Assembly: GCF_014648595.1 (NCBI RefSeq) | Contig: NZ_BMRK01000009.1 | Location: 99,193 to 163,192, forward strand | DNA length: 64,000 nt | Source of the DNA: Nocardioides luteus | Lineage (GTDB): Bacteria; Actinomycetota; Actinomycetes; Propionibacteriales; Nocardioidaceae | Direction of reading: 5' to 3' | In this document: positions 54,305-63,780 of the stretch, piece after piece | Position numbering within the stretch: position 1 is the stretch's first letter | Layout: each line of letters begins with the position of its first letter | Translations under genes and position numbers: made by a program | Notes under the pieces: generated by a model | Seen by the model: the letters and a program-made list of their open reading frames with translations, nothing else | The model's database searches: none | Told to the model about the DNA's origin: nothing

Positions 54305-54994
54305 TCAGCCGCGCCAGGTCTCCTCGCCGGAGAGGTCGGCGTGCTGGACCACCCAGGAGTGCATCGCGATGGCCGCAGCGGCGGAGGCGTTGATCGACCG
54401 GGTCGAGCCGAACTGCGCGATCGAGAAGGTGCCGTCGACACTCGCCCGGGCCTGCTCGGAGAGACCGGGGCCCTCCTGCCCGAAGAGGAAGCAGACCGAC
54501 CGCGGCAGCTCCATCGTCTCCAGGTGGAGCGAGCCTGGCAGATTGTCGATGCCGAGGAGGCGTACGTCTCGTTCATGGAGGTACGCGGCGAGAGCCGGCA
54601 CGTCCGGGTGGTGATGGACGTGCTGGTAGCGGTCGGTGACCATCGCTCCGCGCCGGTTCCAGCGGCGGTTGCCGACGATGTGGACCTCGGCGGCGAGGAA
54701 GGCGTTGGCGGTGCGCACGATCGTCCCGATGTTGAAGTCGTGCTGCCAGTTCTCGATCGCGACGTGGAAGTCGTGGCGGCGCGTGTCGAGGTCGGCGACG
54801 ATCGCCTCGAGGCTCCAGTAGCGGTAGCGGTCGACCACGTTGCGGCGGTCGCCCCTCGCGAGCAGCTCCGGGTCCCAGTGGTCGCCCTCGGGCCACTCCC
54901 CCTGCCACGGGCCGACACCGACCTCCGGCTGCCCATGGGGCATCGGGTCGTACGGCGCTCTGGGCTCGTCCTCGGACGGTGGTGTCTCGTTCAT
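54305..54994 (-). CDS. SpoU/TrmH family RNA 2'-O-methyltransferase
   Basis: A 229-residue SPOUT methyltransferase. The three motifs are present: NIGTIVRTANAF (motif 1 with catalytic Arg and Asn), FLFGQEGPGLSEQA (motif 2) and GSTRSINASAAAAIAMHSW (motif 3), which form the AdoMet-binding trefoil knot. It would methylate a ribose in tRNA or rRNA; the target cannot be deduced. It has an N-terminal acidic/Pro-rich extension. It diverges from the DedA gene with 38 nt between starts. Confidence 0.9.
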   Translation of the reverse strand: MNETPPSEDEPRAPYDPMPHGQPEVGVGPWQGEWPEGDHWDPELLARGDRRNVVDRYRYWSLEAIVADLDTRRHDFHVAIENWQHDFNIGTIVRTANAFLAAEVHIVGNRRWNRRGAMVTDRYQHVHHHPDVPALAAYLHERDVRLLGIDNLPGSLHLETMELPRSVCFLFGQEGPGLSEQARASVDGTFSIAQFGSTRSINASAAAAIAMHSWVVQHADLSGEETWRG

Positions 54995-55032
54995 CGCCGA
55001 GTCACATTATTCGACAACAAGAGTTGTTACCT

Positions 55033-55839
55033 ATGGGTACCGTAGTGGCCGTGACAGGTGTGGGGAGCTTTGCTCCGATGATGGCCGGATTGGAGTGGAT
55101 GAGTCCGGACTTCCTCCTGGCGACATTCGGCGAGCCGCTCTTCTGGATCAGCCTGGTCATCATCTTCGTCGAGTGCGGGCTCTTCTTCCCGTTCCTGCCC
55201 GGCGACAGCCTGCTGATCGCCCTCGGGATCTTCATCGCGACCGGCAAGATCGACATCTTCTTCGGGCCGCCGGGGCTGGAGATCGTGATCGCGATGCTCT
55301 TCTTCCTCGCGGCCGCGTTCGCCGGCAACGTGACGGGCTACGAGATCGGTCGCAAGATCGGGCCGCGCCTCTATCAACGCAACGGCCGGCTCCTCAAGCA
55401 GAGCCATCTCGACCAGACCCGTGAGTTCTTCGACAAGCACGGCAGCAAGGCGCTGGTGATCGGCCGGTTCATCGCCTTCATCCGCACCTACGTCACCGTC
55501 GTCGCCGGCGTCACCCACATGGACCGCCGCAAGTTCTACGTCTGGAGCCTGGTCGGCGGCGCGCTCTGGGTGCTCACGATCACGCTGTTCGGCTTCTTCG
55601 TCGGGGCCCGCTGGCCCTGGCTGGCCGACAACATCGACTACCTGATCCTGCTGCTCTTCGCGCTCGCGTTCGCGCCGGCGATGGTGGAGTGGTTCCGCCG
55701 GCGGCGTACGGCTGCGCGGCTGGCGGCGGACGGCGACACGTCGGGCTCGGACGGGCCCTCGCTCGACTCTGCGGTCGCACCGCGCGCCCCGGCCGACGAC
55801 GAGGCCGACCACCGCCTCGAGCGCGGCGCCGACCGCTGA
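55033..55839 (+). CDS. DedA family membrane protein (first copy)
   Basis: A 268-residue DedA/VTT-domain protein. ECGLFFPFLPGDSLLIALG in the first half and GRFIAFIRTYVTVVAGVTHM in the second are the family motifs, including the conserved arginines and the Gly. Five to six hydrophobic helices are followed by a charged Arg/Asp-rich tail. DedA proteins include undecaprenyl-phosphate and phospholipid flippases. A second DedA gene lies at 57661. ATG 55033 is used. Confidence 0.9.
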   Translation: MGTVVAVTGVGSFAPMMAGLEWMSPDFLLATFGEPLFWISLVIIFVECGLFFPFLPGDSLLIALGIFIATGKIDIFFGPPGLEIVIAMLFFLAAAFAGNVTGYEIGRKIGPRLYQRNGRLLKQSHLDQTREFFDKHGSKALVIGRFIAFIRTYVTVVAGVTHMDRRKFYVWSLVGGALWVLTITLFGFFVGARWPWLADNIDYLILLLFALAFAPAMVEWFRRRRTAARLAADGDTSGSDGPSLDSAVAPRAPADDEADHRLERGADR

Positions 55840-55843
55840 GGCG

Positions 55844-57034
55844 CTACTTCTTCAGCGTGCCGCGCGCGAGCCGGTCGAGGGCCTCCTCGATCACGTCGCG
55901 CTGCTTGGTGAAGGTCCACCGGACCAGGTGCTTGCCCGCGTCGGAATCGTAGAAGCCCTGCAGCGGGATCGCCACGACCCCGGCCCGGTCGGGCAGCGCC
56001 TCGCAGAACTCGAGCCCGTCGCGCCAGCCCAGGTCGGAGATGTCGGAGACCGCGAAGTAGGTGCCCTCCGGGATCGTCACGTCCAGGCCGATCTGCTTCA
56101 GCCCGTCGCAGAGGAGGTCGCGCCGCTCCTGCAGGTCGAGCGCGAGCTCTTTGGGCCAGCGGTCGAGGTGGTCGAGGGCGTACGCAGCGGCCGGCTGCAG
56201 CGGCGCACCCGAGGTGAACGTCATCCACTGCTTGGCGCCGAGCAGCGCCTGGACGAGGTGTTCCGGGCCGGTCGCCCAGCCGACCTTCCAGCCGGTGAAC
56301 GAGAACGACTTGCCGATGCTCGACAGGGTCAGGGTGCGCTCGCGCATGCCGGGGAGCGTGGCGATCGGGATGTGATCGGTGCCGTCGAACGTCAGGTGCT
56401 CGTAGACCTCGTCCGAGACGACGACGAGGTCGTGGTCGCGCGCGAAGGTGGCGACGGTCTCGAGCTCCTCGCGGGTGAGCACGGTGCCGGTCGGGTTGTG
56501 CGGGGAGTTGAGCAGCAGCATCTTCGACTTCTCCGAGGCGGCTGCCTCGAGGGCCTCGCGCGGGAGCCGGCCACCCTCGGCCGAGGCGTCCAGGCTGAGC
56601 GTCACCGGGCGACGTACGCCGCCGGCGAACTGCACCATGGCCGGGTAGCTGTCGTAGTAGGGCTCGACGAGGATCACCTCGTCGCCCGGGTCGACCAGGG
56701 CGAGGATCGCCGTCGCGATCCCCTCGGTGGCACCGGTGGTCACCGCCACCTCGCGCGCGGGGTCGAAGGTGAGGTCGTAGTGGCGCTGCTGATGGGCGGC
56801 GACCGCCTCCCGCAGCGCCGGGATGCCGGGGCCCGGGGCGTACTGGTTGCGTCCGTCGTGCAGCGCGGAGACGGCCTCCTCGATGATCCGCTCCGGACCG
56901 TCCACGTCGGGGAAGCCCTGGCCGAGGTTGACGGCGCCGGTGGCGACCGCCAGCGCGGACATCTGGGAGAAGATCGTCGGCGGGATGCCGTCGAGTCGTC
57001 GCGCGGTCACGGTCGTTCGCTGGCGCTCACTCAT
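55844..57034 (-). CDS. PLP-dependent aminotransferase class I/II
   Basis: A 396-residue fold-type I aminotransferase. Residues visible: NLGQGFPDVDGPERI, NSPHNPTGTVLTREEL (Asn for PLP), VVVSDEVYEHL (Asp and Tyr), SSIGKSFSFTGWKVGW (Schiff-base Lys) and LVRWTFTK (substrate-carboxylate Arg). It resembles the kynurenine/methionine aminotransferase and DapC-like group; the substrate is undecided. ATG 57034 has TAGCCT seven nt upstream, a hexamer it shares with pyrE on the other strand. Confidence 0.9.
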   Translation of the reverse strand: MSERQRTTVTARRLDGIPPTIFSQMSALAVATGAVNLGQGFPDVDGPERIIEEAVSALHDGRNQYAPGPGIPALREAVAAHQQRHYDLTFDPAREVAVTTGATEGIATAILALVDPGDEVILVEPYYDSYPAMVQFAGGVRRPVTLSLDASAEGGRLPREALEAAASEKSKMLLLNSPHNPTGTVLTREELETVATFARDHDLVVVSDEVYEHLTFDGTDHIPIATLPGMRERTLTLSSIGKSFSFTGWKVGWATGPEHLVQALLGAKQWMTFTSGAPLQPAAAYALDHLDRWPKELALDLQERRDLLCDGLKQIGLDVTIPEGTYFAVSDISDLGWRDGLEFCEALPDRAGVVAIPLQGFYDSDAGKHLVRWTFTKQRDVIEEALDRLARGTLKK

Positions 57035-57040
57035 GGGACT

Positions 57041-57047
57041 TAGGCTA
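57041..57047. promoter_or_regulatory. Shared -10 element of divergent aminotransferase and pyrE genes
   Basis: The 7-mer TAGGCTA contains TAGGCT on the plus strand (57041-57046), seven nt before GTG of pyrE, and TAGCCT on the minus strand (57047-57042), seven nt before ATG of the aminotransferase. Both promoters would overlap and both -35 regions lie inside the opposite coding sequence. Confidence 0.6.
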
Positions 57048-57053
57048 TTCACC

Positions 57054-57590
57054 GTGACAACCGACGCTGCCCTCGCTGCCGACATCGACGCCACCTGCCG
57101 CCTCCACGGGGAGTTCACCCTCCGCTCGGGGCAGGTCAGCGACACCTACTTCGACAAGTACCTCTTCGAGGCGGACCCGGCTCTGCTGGACCGGGTGGCG
57201 GCGCGGATGGTGGAGCTGCTGCCGGAGGACACCGAGCTGCTCGGCGGTCTCGAGCTCGGCGGCATCCCGATCGTGACCATGGTGTCGGCCAAGACCGGCA
57301 TCCCGGCGACCTTCATCCGGAAGAAGGCCAAGGAGTACGGCACGGCCAAGCTCGCCGAGGGGCCGTCCTTCTCCGGGAAGAAGGTCACGCTGATCGAGGA
57401 CGTGATCACCTCCGGTGGTGCCGTGCGTGACGCGGTCAACGCGCTGCGGCCGCTTGGCGCGATCGTGGACACTGTCGTGTGTGCGATCGACCGGTCGCCC
57501 GAGCCCGGTGAGTCCCTGCGTGACGTCTCGCTGGAGATCCGCTCCGTGCTGACCCGGGCCGACCTCGACGCGGTCAACGCGGCCTCCTAG
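57054..57590 (+). CDS. pyrE: Orotate phosphoribosyltransferase
   Basis: A 178-residue type I PRTase converting orotate and PRPP to OMP in pyrimidine synthesis. The PRPP loop is VTLIEDVITSGGAV; FTLRSGQVSDTYFDKYLFE and GGLELGGIPIVTMVSAKTG match the family. GTG 57054 is chosen over ATG 57033 because TAGGCT lies seven nt upstream. No other pyr genes are in the window. A second DedA gene follows after 70 nt. Confidence 0.95.
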   Translation: MTTDAALAADIDATCRLHGEFTLRSGQVSDTYFDKYLFEADPALLDRVAARMVELLPEDTELLGGLELGGIPIVTMVSAKTGIPATFIRKKAKEYGTAKLAEGPSFSGKKVTLIEDVITSGGAVRDAVNALRPLGAIVDTVVCAIDRSPEPGESLRDVSLEIRSVLTRADLDAVNAAS

Positions 57591-57660
57591 GGGCTCCAAG
57601 ACCTCGGTCGCTAGGCTTCGGCCGCCCGGCCCCACCCCGAACCACTTCGAAGAGAGCCTC

Positions 57661-58335
57661 ATGATCCTCACCGCCACCCAGCCCGAGGAGCTCACCGGCG
57701 TCGCCGGCTGGGCGGTCGACCTGATGGACAAGCTCGGCCCCGTCGGCGCCGGACTCGGCATCGCCCTGGAGAACCTCTTCCCGCCCCTGCCCTCCGAGAT
57801 CATCCTGCCGCTGGCCGGGTTCACCGCCGCCCAGGGACGCTTCACCATCGCCGAGGCGCTGATCTGGACCACGCTGGGATCGGTCGTGGGTGCGCTGGCG
57901 CTCTACCTCGTCGGCGCCCTCATCGGCCGCGAGCGCGTCTACTGGGTCGGCGAGAAGCTCCCCCTGGTCAAGACCTCCGACCTGGAGAAGACCGAAGCCT
58001 TCTTCGAGAAGTACGGCGCCTGGACGGTCTTCTTCGGCCGCTTCATCCCGATCTTCCGGTCCCTGATCTCGGTCCCGGCCGGGGTCACCCGGATGCCGAT
58101 CTGGAAGTTCCTGCTCCTGACCACCATCGGCTCCGCGGTCTGGAACACCATCTTCGTCGTCGCCGGCTACCAGCTCGGCGACAACTGGGAGAAGGTCGAA
58201 CCGATCGTCGGTCGCTTCCAGAACATCGTCATCGCCGTCGTCGTCATCGCGGTCGTGGCCTGGGTCGGGTTCCGAATCTACAAGCTCGTCCGCGGCACCG
58301 AGAACGGCGCCAAGGACGACACCTACGTCTCCTAG
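57661..58335 (+). CDS. DedA family membrane protein (second copy)
   Basis: A 224-residue DedA/VTT-domain protein with ENLFPPLPSEIILPLAGF in the first re-entrant region and FFGRFIPIFRSLISVPAGV in the second. Five to six hydrophobic helices. It likely flips or traffics a membrane lipid. The two DedA genes here are diverged rather than recent duplicates. GAGAG lies before the ATG. Its stop overlaps that of the convergent proline-rich gene by 4 nt. Confidence 0.92.
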   Translation: MILTATQPEELTGVAGWAVDLMDKLGPVGAGLGIALENLFPPLPSEIILPLAGFTAAQGRFTIAEALIWTTLGSVVGALALYLVGALIGRERVYWVGEKLPLVKTSDLEKTEAFFEKYGAWTVFFGRFIPIFRSLISVPAGVTRMPIWKFLLLTTIGSAVWNTIFVVAGYQLGDNWEKVEPIVGRFQNIVIAVVVIAVVAWVGFRIYKLVRGTENGAKDDTYVS

Positions 58336-59078
58336 AGCTGGTGATGCGTCGGTGGGGTCGGACCCGCCGGCGGCGTCGGCCCCACGGGCGGGGCGCCCGG
58401 GACCGACTGGGGCTGCAGGGGGTCGCCGGGGGTCCGGTGGGCGAACCAGTGACCTGCTCTGCCTGCGTACAACATCACCAGCGCGGCGATGATCAGCGCC
58501 GGGTAGACGATCGTGATGAGCGAGAGCAGCGCGGCCAGCGAGCCGACGACGGTGAGCAGGATGCGGGCGGGTCTGGAGCGGAAGAGCACCCAGATCCCCA
58601 GCACGGTCGAGATCAGGCTCAGCACGCCGCAGACGATGAACCAGATCACCATCACCAGCGTGACGTCCTTGTCCGAGGACGTCGGGTCGTTGTAGTCGGA
58701 GATTCCCGCCGGCACCATGAACAGCGTGATCAGCAGCGCGGTCACCGAGCCGACGATCGTCATCACCGAGGCCGCGGTGACCGTTCCCGGGCGCGCGTCG
58801 GGGTCGGGCGGCGGGTAGTAGGGACGGTACGCCGGAGGCTGCTGCCCCATCGCGTACTGACCGTAGGCCGGGGGCACCTGGCCGTACGCGGGCGGCACCT
58901 GGCCGTAGCCCTGGGGCTGCTGGCCCCACCCCTGGGGCTGCGCCGGCTGCTGGGGTGCCGGCTGCTGGGGTGTGGGCTGCTGCGGCGAGGCGTACGGCGT
59001 CGGGGGCGGCGGCTCCTGCCCCTGGAACGGCGGCTTGCCGCCGTAGGGGTTGTCGAAGGAGCCGTACTGATCTGACAT
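58332..59078 (-). CDS. Proline/glutamine-rich membrane protein, four TM segments
   Basis: A 248-residue protein: a low-complexity N terminus of about 95 residues rich in PQQP and GYGQVPPAYGQ repeats, then four hydrophobic helices (about 100-215) and a short Pro-rich tail (PVGPTPPAGPTPP). Such proline-rich N termini are common on actinobacterial membrane proteins; the function is unknown. ATG 59078 has TAGGCT seven nt upstream (leaderless). Confidence 0.8.
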   Translation of the reverse strand: MSDQYGSFDNPYGGKPPFQGQEPPPPTPYASPQQPTPQQPAPQQPAQPQGWGQQPQGYGQVPPAYGQVPPAYGQYAMGQQPPAYRPYYPPPDPDARPGTVTAASVMTIVGSVTALLITLFMVPAGISDYNDPTSSDKDVTLVMVIWFIVCGVLSLISTVLGIWVLFRSRPARILLTVVGSLAALLSLITIVYPALIIAALVMLYAGRAGHWFAHRTPGDPLQPQSVPGAPPVGPTPPAGPTPPTHHQL

Positions 59079-59119
59079 GCGGCGGAGCCTATCCGGCCGG
59101 TGGGGTCACCGGCGCGGCT

Positions 59120-60220
59120 TTAAGCCCTCGACCCTTCGCTTCGGCCGCGGAACCACGCGTTGACCTCGGGACGCAGCAGGAACGAGAAGGTCGCCACCGC
59201 GGCACCGAAGAGGACCACCGCCGGCGGGAACGCGAGGGCGAAGAGGAGCAGGGTGAGCCCCGAGACACCGGCGGAGATCATCAGCGCGACCCGGGCCCAG
59301 GAGTGGCGGCGCAGCGCGAGGGCCGCGAAGACTCCCGCGGCGATGCAGACCAGGGTCACCAGGACGGCCATCACCCAGGCCGAGGCGACGATGACGTCGG
59401 TGGTGTAGAGCTGCGCGACCTCGCGCATCGCCGGGTCGCTCTCCGCCTGCTTGCGCACCTGCTCGAGGATCAGGTCGGGGTTGGCCGTCGCGGTCACCGC
59501 CGAGGCGAGCATCATCAGCGCGGTGAACCCGGAGCCGATCCAGGTCAGCGCGGCCGCGGCCATCACCGCACCCGGGCGGCGCGTCGGCGCTGCGGCGGTC
59601 TGCTGGGCCACCGGGCCGCTCCACGGCGGCGGCTGGCGCTCGGAGAGCCGGACCCCGGACGACACCTCTGTAGGACCGGTGGTCGAGCCTGTCGAGACCT
59701 CCCGCTCCCCGGTGGTCGAGCCTGTCGAGACCTCCCGCGTCCCGGTGGTCGAGGCTGCCGAGGCCTCCCGCTCGACCGGCGCGACCCCGTCGAACCAGTC
59801 ACGCGTGGGCGACATCCACAGGAGCACGACGGCGACAGCCGCCATCGTCGACCAGAAGCCTCCGGCGAACATCCCGGTGAAGAAGAGCGGCGCCGCGATG
59901 ACCGTGAGCGCGAGCCGGGCCTGCTTGCTGCGCTTCAGCACGTGCCAGCCGAGGATCACCGCCGCGGCCGCCATCGCACCGGTGACCAGCGCCATCACGT
60001 GCATGATGTCGAGGATGCTGTTGAGGTCGATGCCCGTACCGGCCAGCGGCGGCTCGGCCAGCACCTTCTCCACCCGCTCCCGAGTGTCCAGGCTGCGCAG
60101 CCCGGCGATCTGGTCCCAGGCCGTCACCACGGTGAGCAGGGAGCCGAGCACGATGAGCCACCCGGCGAGGGTGGCCTGACCGGGGCGGGGAAGCTTCGTT
60201 TCAGACATGTTGGAAGTCAT
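59120..60220 (-). CDS. Membrane protein with in-frame repeat insert
   Basis: A 366-residue protein with about seven hydrophobic helices in two groups (about 17-130 and 220-345) joined by a hydrophilic linker. The linker carries an 11-residue repeat (REASAASTTGT, REVSTGSTTGE, REVSTGSTTGP) encoded by three in-frame copies of the GGTCGAGCCTGTCGAGACC family (59681-59765), so an extragenic repeat has been expanded within the gene. Family not recognised. ATG 60220 or 60208 may start it. Confidence 0.78.
   Translation of the reverse strand: MTSNMSETKLPRPGQATLAGWLIVLGSLLTVVTAWDQIAGLRSLDTRERVEKVLAEPPLAGTGIDLNSILDIMHVMALVTGAMAAAAVILGWHVLKRSKQARLALTVIAAPLFFTGMFAGGFWSTMAAVAVVLLWMSPTRDWFDGVAPVEREASAASTTGTREVSTGSTTGEREVSTGSTTGPTEVSSGVRLSERQPPPWSGPVAQQTAAAPTRRPGAVMAAAALTWIGSGFTALMMLASAVTATANPDLILEQVRKQAESDPAMREVAQLYTTDVIVASAWVMAVLVTLVCIAAGVFAALALRRHSWARVALMISAGVSGLTLLLFALAFPPAVVLFGAAVATFSFLLRPEVNAWFRGRSEGSRA
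59681..59765. repeat. Tandem 33-bp repeats inside a membrane-protein gene
   Basis: Copies of GGTCGAGCCTGTCGAGACC start at 59681 and 59714, and a diverged copy at 59747. The 33-bp period equals 11 codons, so the reading frame is kept. Confidence 0.85.
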
Positions 60221-60298
60221 TTTCTCATCCCGGCCAACCCTGCTCGCGGCGAGGGCGCACCCCGGTCTGCCGAGAGGGCGCCCCGGTCGCCCGAGGCG
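60221..60298. repeat. Short tandem and inverted repeats between membrane protein and kinase genes
   Basis: Two near-copies of GAGGGCGCMCCCGGTC lie at 60251-60274 and 60274-60295. Just beyond, GTGACGCCTCGGC is present twice (60354-60366 and 60372-60384) with an inverted variant at about 60292-60304, running into the 3' end of the kinase gene. No gene is seen in the gap. Confidence 0.55.
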
Positions 60299-60931
60299 TC
60301 ACTCGCGCTGGTCGAGTGGGCGGGTGGCTGCCGTCTCGGCCGACGTACGTGACGCCTCGGCCGACGGGGGTGACGCCTCGGCACGGTCTGCGCGAAGGCG
60401 GTCGAAAGCCTTGGGCGCGACGATCGTGGGGAGCGCTGCGGCGATCTCCTTCGCGCACGCGGCGGGGGTGGCCGTGGTGGTGTCGACCCGGAGGTCGCGG
60501 TCGCCGTGGGCGTACACGAGGGTCTGAGACCTGGCGAGCCCGGCCGGCCGGTCGCCGCGGGCGGTCTCACGCCGTTCGAGCTCGTCGGGTGCGCACCAGA
60601 CATCGACGAGGGTGACGTCGTAGCCGTCGAGCACCTCGAGCAGGTCGTCGAGGCGCCAGGTCTCGCTGAGCGGGTAGTCCATGATCACGTCGTTGCCGGC
60701 CGAGGCCAGCGCGGCGACGGCGCGGTGGTAGCCGAGTCGCGTACGCCGCAGCATCTCCGCGATCTCGGTGTCGTCGAGCACCCGCGTGTGCACCGTCGAC
60801 CGCATCCCGCTGATCTCGTCGACCGGCACGAAGAACCACGGGTCCTCCAGCAGCGGCAGCAGCTCGCGCCCGACGCTGCTCTTGCCCGAGCTCGACGCGC
60901 CGTTGAGCAGGATGATCCGTCCGGTGGGCAC
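60299..60931 (-). CDS. Chloramphenicol-phosphotransferase-like P-loop kinase
   Basis: A 210-residue P-loop kinase: Walker A GASSSGKSS near residue 11, FVPVDEISGM (possible catalytic Asp) and the VTLVDVWCAPDELERRE segment, as in the CPT/adenylylsulphate-kinase-like family. It would phosphorylate a small molecule; chloramphenicol resistance is not implied. The last 27 or so residues (AEASPPSAEASRTSAET) are encoded by repeat sequence and are probably unstructured. GTG 60931 has TAGGCT six nt upstream. Confidence 0.82.
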   Translation of the reverse strand: MPTGRIILLNGASSSGKSSVGRELLPLLEDPWFFVPVDEISGMRSTVHTRVLDDTEIAEMLRRTRLGYHRAVAALASAGNDVIMDYPLSETWRLDDLLEVLDGYDVTLVDVWCAPDELERRETARGDRPAGLARSQTLVYAHGDRDLRVDTTTATPAACAKEIAAALPTIVAPKAFDRLRADRAEASPPSAEASRTSAETAATRPLDQRE

Positions 60932-61038
60932 GCGGCGAGCCTAGTGCCCGGCGGTTCAGCGCACCTCGAGATGGTCTGTCGGGTCCTCGCCCAGGGCGTG
61001 CAGGGCGCGCGCAGGGGTTCGATCATCCCGCCAAGAAT

Positions 61039-61082
61039 GCACTTGTGGGCGACGAAACTGGAGTTTCGTCGCCCACAAGTGC
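61039..61082. terminator. Very long perfect hairpin downstream of clpB
   Basis: 21-bp perfect arms (61039-61059 and 61062-61082, left arm starting GCACTTGTGGGCGAC) around two bases. It lies 39 nt beyond the clpB stop and before the kinase gene. It probably terminates clpB, though arms this long and perfect are unusual for a terminator. Confidence 0.7.
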
Positions 61083-61120
61083 TGTTTCGACCGTCAGAAG
61101 TGCCGACTCGGCGGGTGGGG

Positions 61121-63703
61121 TCAGCCCTTCAGGGTGAGACCGTCGCCGTCTCGGTCGACGATGACCTCGCCACCGTCGGAGATCTCACCGCCGATGAGCA
61201 TCCGGGCGAGCGGGTCGCCGATGGCGGACTGGATGAGGCGGCGCAGGGGCCGGGCTCCGTACGCCGGGTCGTAGCCGGTCTCGGCGAGCCACTCCCGAGC
61301 CTCGGGGGTGACGGAGATCGAGATGCGACGAGCGGCGAGGCGCTTCTCGAGCATGCCGAGCTGGATGTCGACGATCTTGGTGAGGTCGGCGAGCGAGAGG
61401 GCGTCGAACATGACGACCTCGTCGAGGCGGTTGAGGAACTCGGGCTTGAACGACGCCCGAACCACCGCCATCACCGACTCCCGCTTCTCGTGGTCCTCCA
61501 TGACCGGGTCGACCAGGAAGTTCGAGCCGAGGTTGGAGGTGAGGATGAGGAGGGTGTTGCGGAAGTCGATCGTGCGACCCTGGCCGTCGGTGAGCCGGCC
61601 GTCGTCGAGCACCTGCAGCAGGATGTCGAAGACCTCGGGGTGGGCCTTCTCGACCTCGTCGAGCAGCACCACCGAGTAGGGGCGGCGGCGCACCGCCTCG
61701 GTGAGCTGACCGCCCTCGTCGTAACCGACGTAGCCCGGAGGCGCTCCGACGAGCCGGGCGACCGAGTGCTTCTCGGAGTACTCGGACATGTCGATGCGTA
61801 CGATCGCGCGCTCGTCGTCGAAGAGGAAGTCGGCCAGCGACTTGGCGAGCTCGGTCTTACCGGTGCCGGTCGGCCCGAGGAAGAGGAACGAGCCGGTGGG
61901 GCGGTTGGGGTCGGCGATGCCCGCTCGGGAGCGGCGTACGGCGTCGGCGACCGCGGTGACCGCGGACTTCTGCCCGATCAGCCGGCGACCGATCTCCTTC
62001 TCCATCTCGAGCAGCTTCGCCTGCTCGCCCTGGAGCATCTTGCCGGTCGGGATGCCGGTCCAGGCCTCGACCACCTCGGCGATCTGCTGGGCCGCGACCT
62101 CCTCGCCGACCAGCCGGTCGGTGACCTCGTCCTCGACGGCGGCTGCCTTGGCGATCTGCTCCTCGAGGGCCGGGATCTTGCCGTAGAGGATCTCGGAGGC
62201 CTCTCCCAGCGAGCCTTCACGCTGCAGCCGCTCGGCCTCGATGCGCAGCGCGTCGAGCTGCTTGCGCAGGGCGCCTTCGCCCTCGAGCGAAGCCTTCTCC
62301 TGCTCCCAGCGAGCCTCCAGCGCGCGCAGCTCCTCCTCCTTGTCGGCGAGCTCCTTGCGCAGCGCGGCGTGGCGCTCGAGCGAGGCGTCGTCAGACTCCT
62401 TGGAGAGCGCGAACTCCTCCATCTTCAGCCGGTCGACGCTGCGGCGGAGCTGGTCGATCTCCTCCGGGGAGGACTCGATCTCCATCCGCAGCCGGGAGGC
62501 GGCCTCGTCGATGAGGTCGATCGCCTTGTCGGGCAGCTGGCGGCCGGTGATGTAGCGGTCGGAGAGGGACGCCGCGGCCACCAGCGCGGCATCGGTGATG
62601 CGGACACCGTGGTGGGCCTCGTACTTCTCCTGGATGCCGCGCAGGATCTGGACGGTGTCCTCGACCGACGGCTCACCGACGAAGACCTGCTGGAAGCGGC
62701 GCTCCAGCGCGGGGTCCTTCTCGATGCGCTCGCGGTATTCGTCGAGCGTGGTCGCGCCGATCATGTGGAGCTCACCTCGGGCGAGCATCGGCTTGAGCAT
62801 GTTGCCGGCGTCCATCGCGGAGTCGCCACCGGCACCCGCGCCGACGACGGTGTGGAGCTCGTCGATGAAGGTGATGACCTGCCCCTCGGCGGCCTTGATC
62901 TCCTCCAGGACGGCCTTGAGGCGCTCCTCGAACTGGCCGCGGTACTGCGCACCGGCGACCATCGCCGCCAGGTCGAGCGAGAGGACGCGGCGACCCTTCA
63001 GGGAGTCGGGTACGTCGCCGGCGATGATCCGCTGCGCGAGGCCTTCGACGACGGCCGTCTTGCCGACGCCGGGCTCGCCGATGAGGACCGGGTTGTTCTT
63101 GGTGCGGCGGCTGAGGACCTGGATGACGCGGCGGATCTCGGAGTCGCGGCCGATGACCGGGTCGAGCTTGCCGCGCTCGGCGGCCTCGGTGAGGTCCTGG
63201 GAGTACTTCTCCAGCGCCTCGTAGGAGTCCTCGGCGTCCTGGCTGGTCACCCGGCGGTTGCCGCGTACTGCCGTGAGCGACTCACGAAGGCCCTTCTCGG
63301 TGAGCCCGGCCTTCTTGAGCACCTTCTGCGCCGACGACTCGACCGTGGCCAGCGAGATCAGCATGTGCTCGGTCGCGGCGTAGTCGTCCTTCATCGACGT
63401 GGCCAGCGTGATCGCCCCCGCCAGGACGCGGGTCAGCGCACCCGAGGCCGCGGGCTGCTGCACCGTCGACCCACTGGCACGCGGGAGCCCGGCGAGCTCG
63501 GCCTCGGCCGCACGCCTCAGCTCGTCGGCGTCCACCCCGGACTTGCTGACCATCGAGGTCGCGGTGCCCTCGTCCTGCAGCAGCGCGCCGAGCAGATGGA
63601 CCGGCTCGGTCGAGGTGTTGCCCGCCGTCGTGGCGGAGAGCTGCGCGGCCTCGATCGCCTCGCGAGCCCTGGTGGTGAACTTGTCTGCCGAAAACTGGCT
63701 CAT
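61121..63703 (-). CDS. clpB: ATP-dependent chaperone ClpB
   Basis: An 860-residue Hsp100 disaggregase that works with DnaK to rescue aggregated protein. Order: Clp N domain (1-145), AAA1 with Walker [15 protein letters not shown] and Walker [14 protein letters not shown], coiled-coil middle domain (about 400-525), AAA2 with [14 protein letters not shown] and [16 protein letters not shown]-terminal domain. Pore-loop motif [14 protein letters not shown] is present. ATG 63703 ([13 protein letters not shown]) is chosen; GGAGGAG lies 11 nt before it. An HspR-type HAIR palindrome lies about 78 nt upstream, implying heat-shock repression by HspR. Confidence 0.97.
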   Translation of the reverse strand: MSQFSADKFTTRAREAIEAAQLSATTAGNTSTEPVHLLGALLQDEGTATSMVSKSGVDADELRRAAEAELAGLPRASGSTVQQPAASGALTRVLAGAITLATSMKDDYAATEHMLISLATVESSAQKVLKKAGLTEKGLRESLTAVRGNRRVTSQDAEDSYEALEKYSQDLTEAAERGKLDPVIGRDSEIRRVIQVLSRRTKNNPVLIGEPGVGKTAVVEGLAQRIIAGDVPDSLKGRRVLSLDLAAMVAGAQYRGQFEERLKAVLEEIKAAEGQVITFIDELHTVVGAGAGGDSAMDAGNMLKPMLARGELHMIGATTLDEYRERIEKDPALERRFQQVFVGEPSVEDTVQILRGIQEKYEAHHGVRITDAALVAAASLSDRYITGRQLPDKAIDLIDEAASRLRMEIESSPEEIDQLRRSVDRLKMEEFALSKESDDASLERHAALRKELADKEEELRALEARWEQEKASLEGEGALRKQLDALRIEAERLQREGSLGEASEILYGKIPALEEQIAKAAAVEDEVTDRLVGEEVAAQQIAEVVEAWTGIPTGKMLQGEQAKLLEMEKEIGRRLIGQKSAVTAVADAVRRSRAGIADPNRPTGSFLFLGPTGTGKTELAKSLADFLFDDERAIVRIDMSEYSEKHSVARLVGAPPGYVGYDEGGQLTEAVRRRPYSVVLLDEVEKAHPEVFDILLQVLDDGRLTDGQGRTIDFRNTLLILTSNLGSNFLVDPVMEDHEKRESVMAVVRASFKPEFLNRLDEVVMFDALSLADLTKIVDIQLGMLEKRLAARRISISVTPEAREWLAETGYDPAYGARPLRRLIQSAIGDPLARMLIGGEISDGGEVIVDRDGDGLTLKG

Positions 63704-63780
63704 CAGTGTCTGCACTCCTCCCGGGTGAACGCCCAAGTCTGTCGCGAGTGCCCATCACCCGCATCCATCTCAACACAACC

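Noticed and set aside
60299-60931. Chloramphenicol resistance gene
   Set aside because: Only the general kinase fold is shared with chloramphenicol phosphotransferase. No resistance context is seen.
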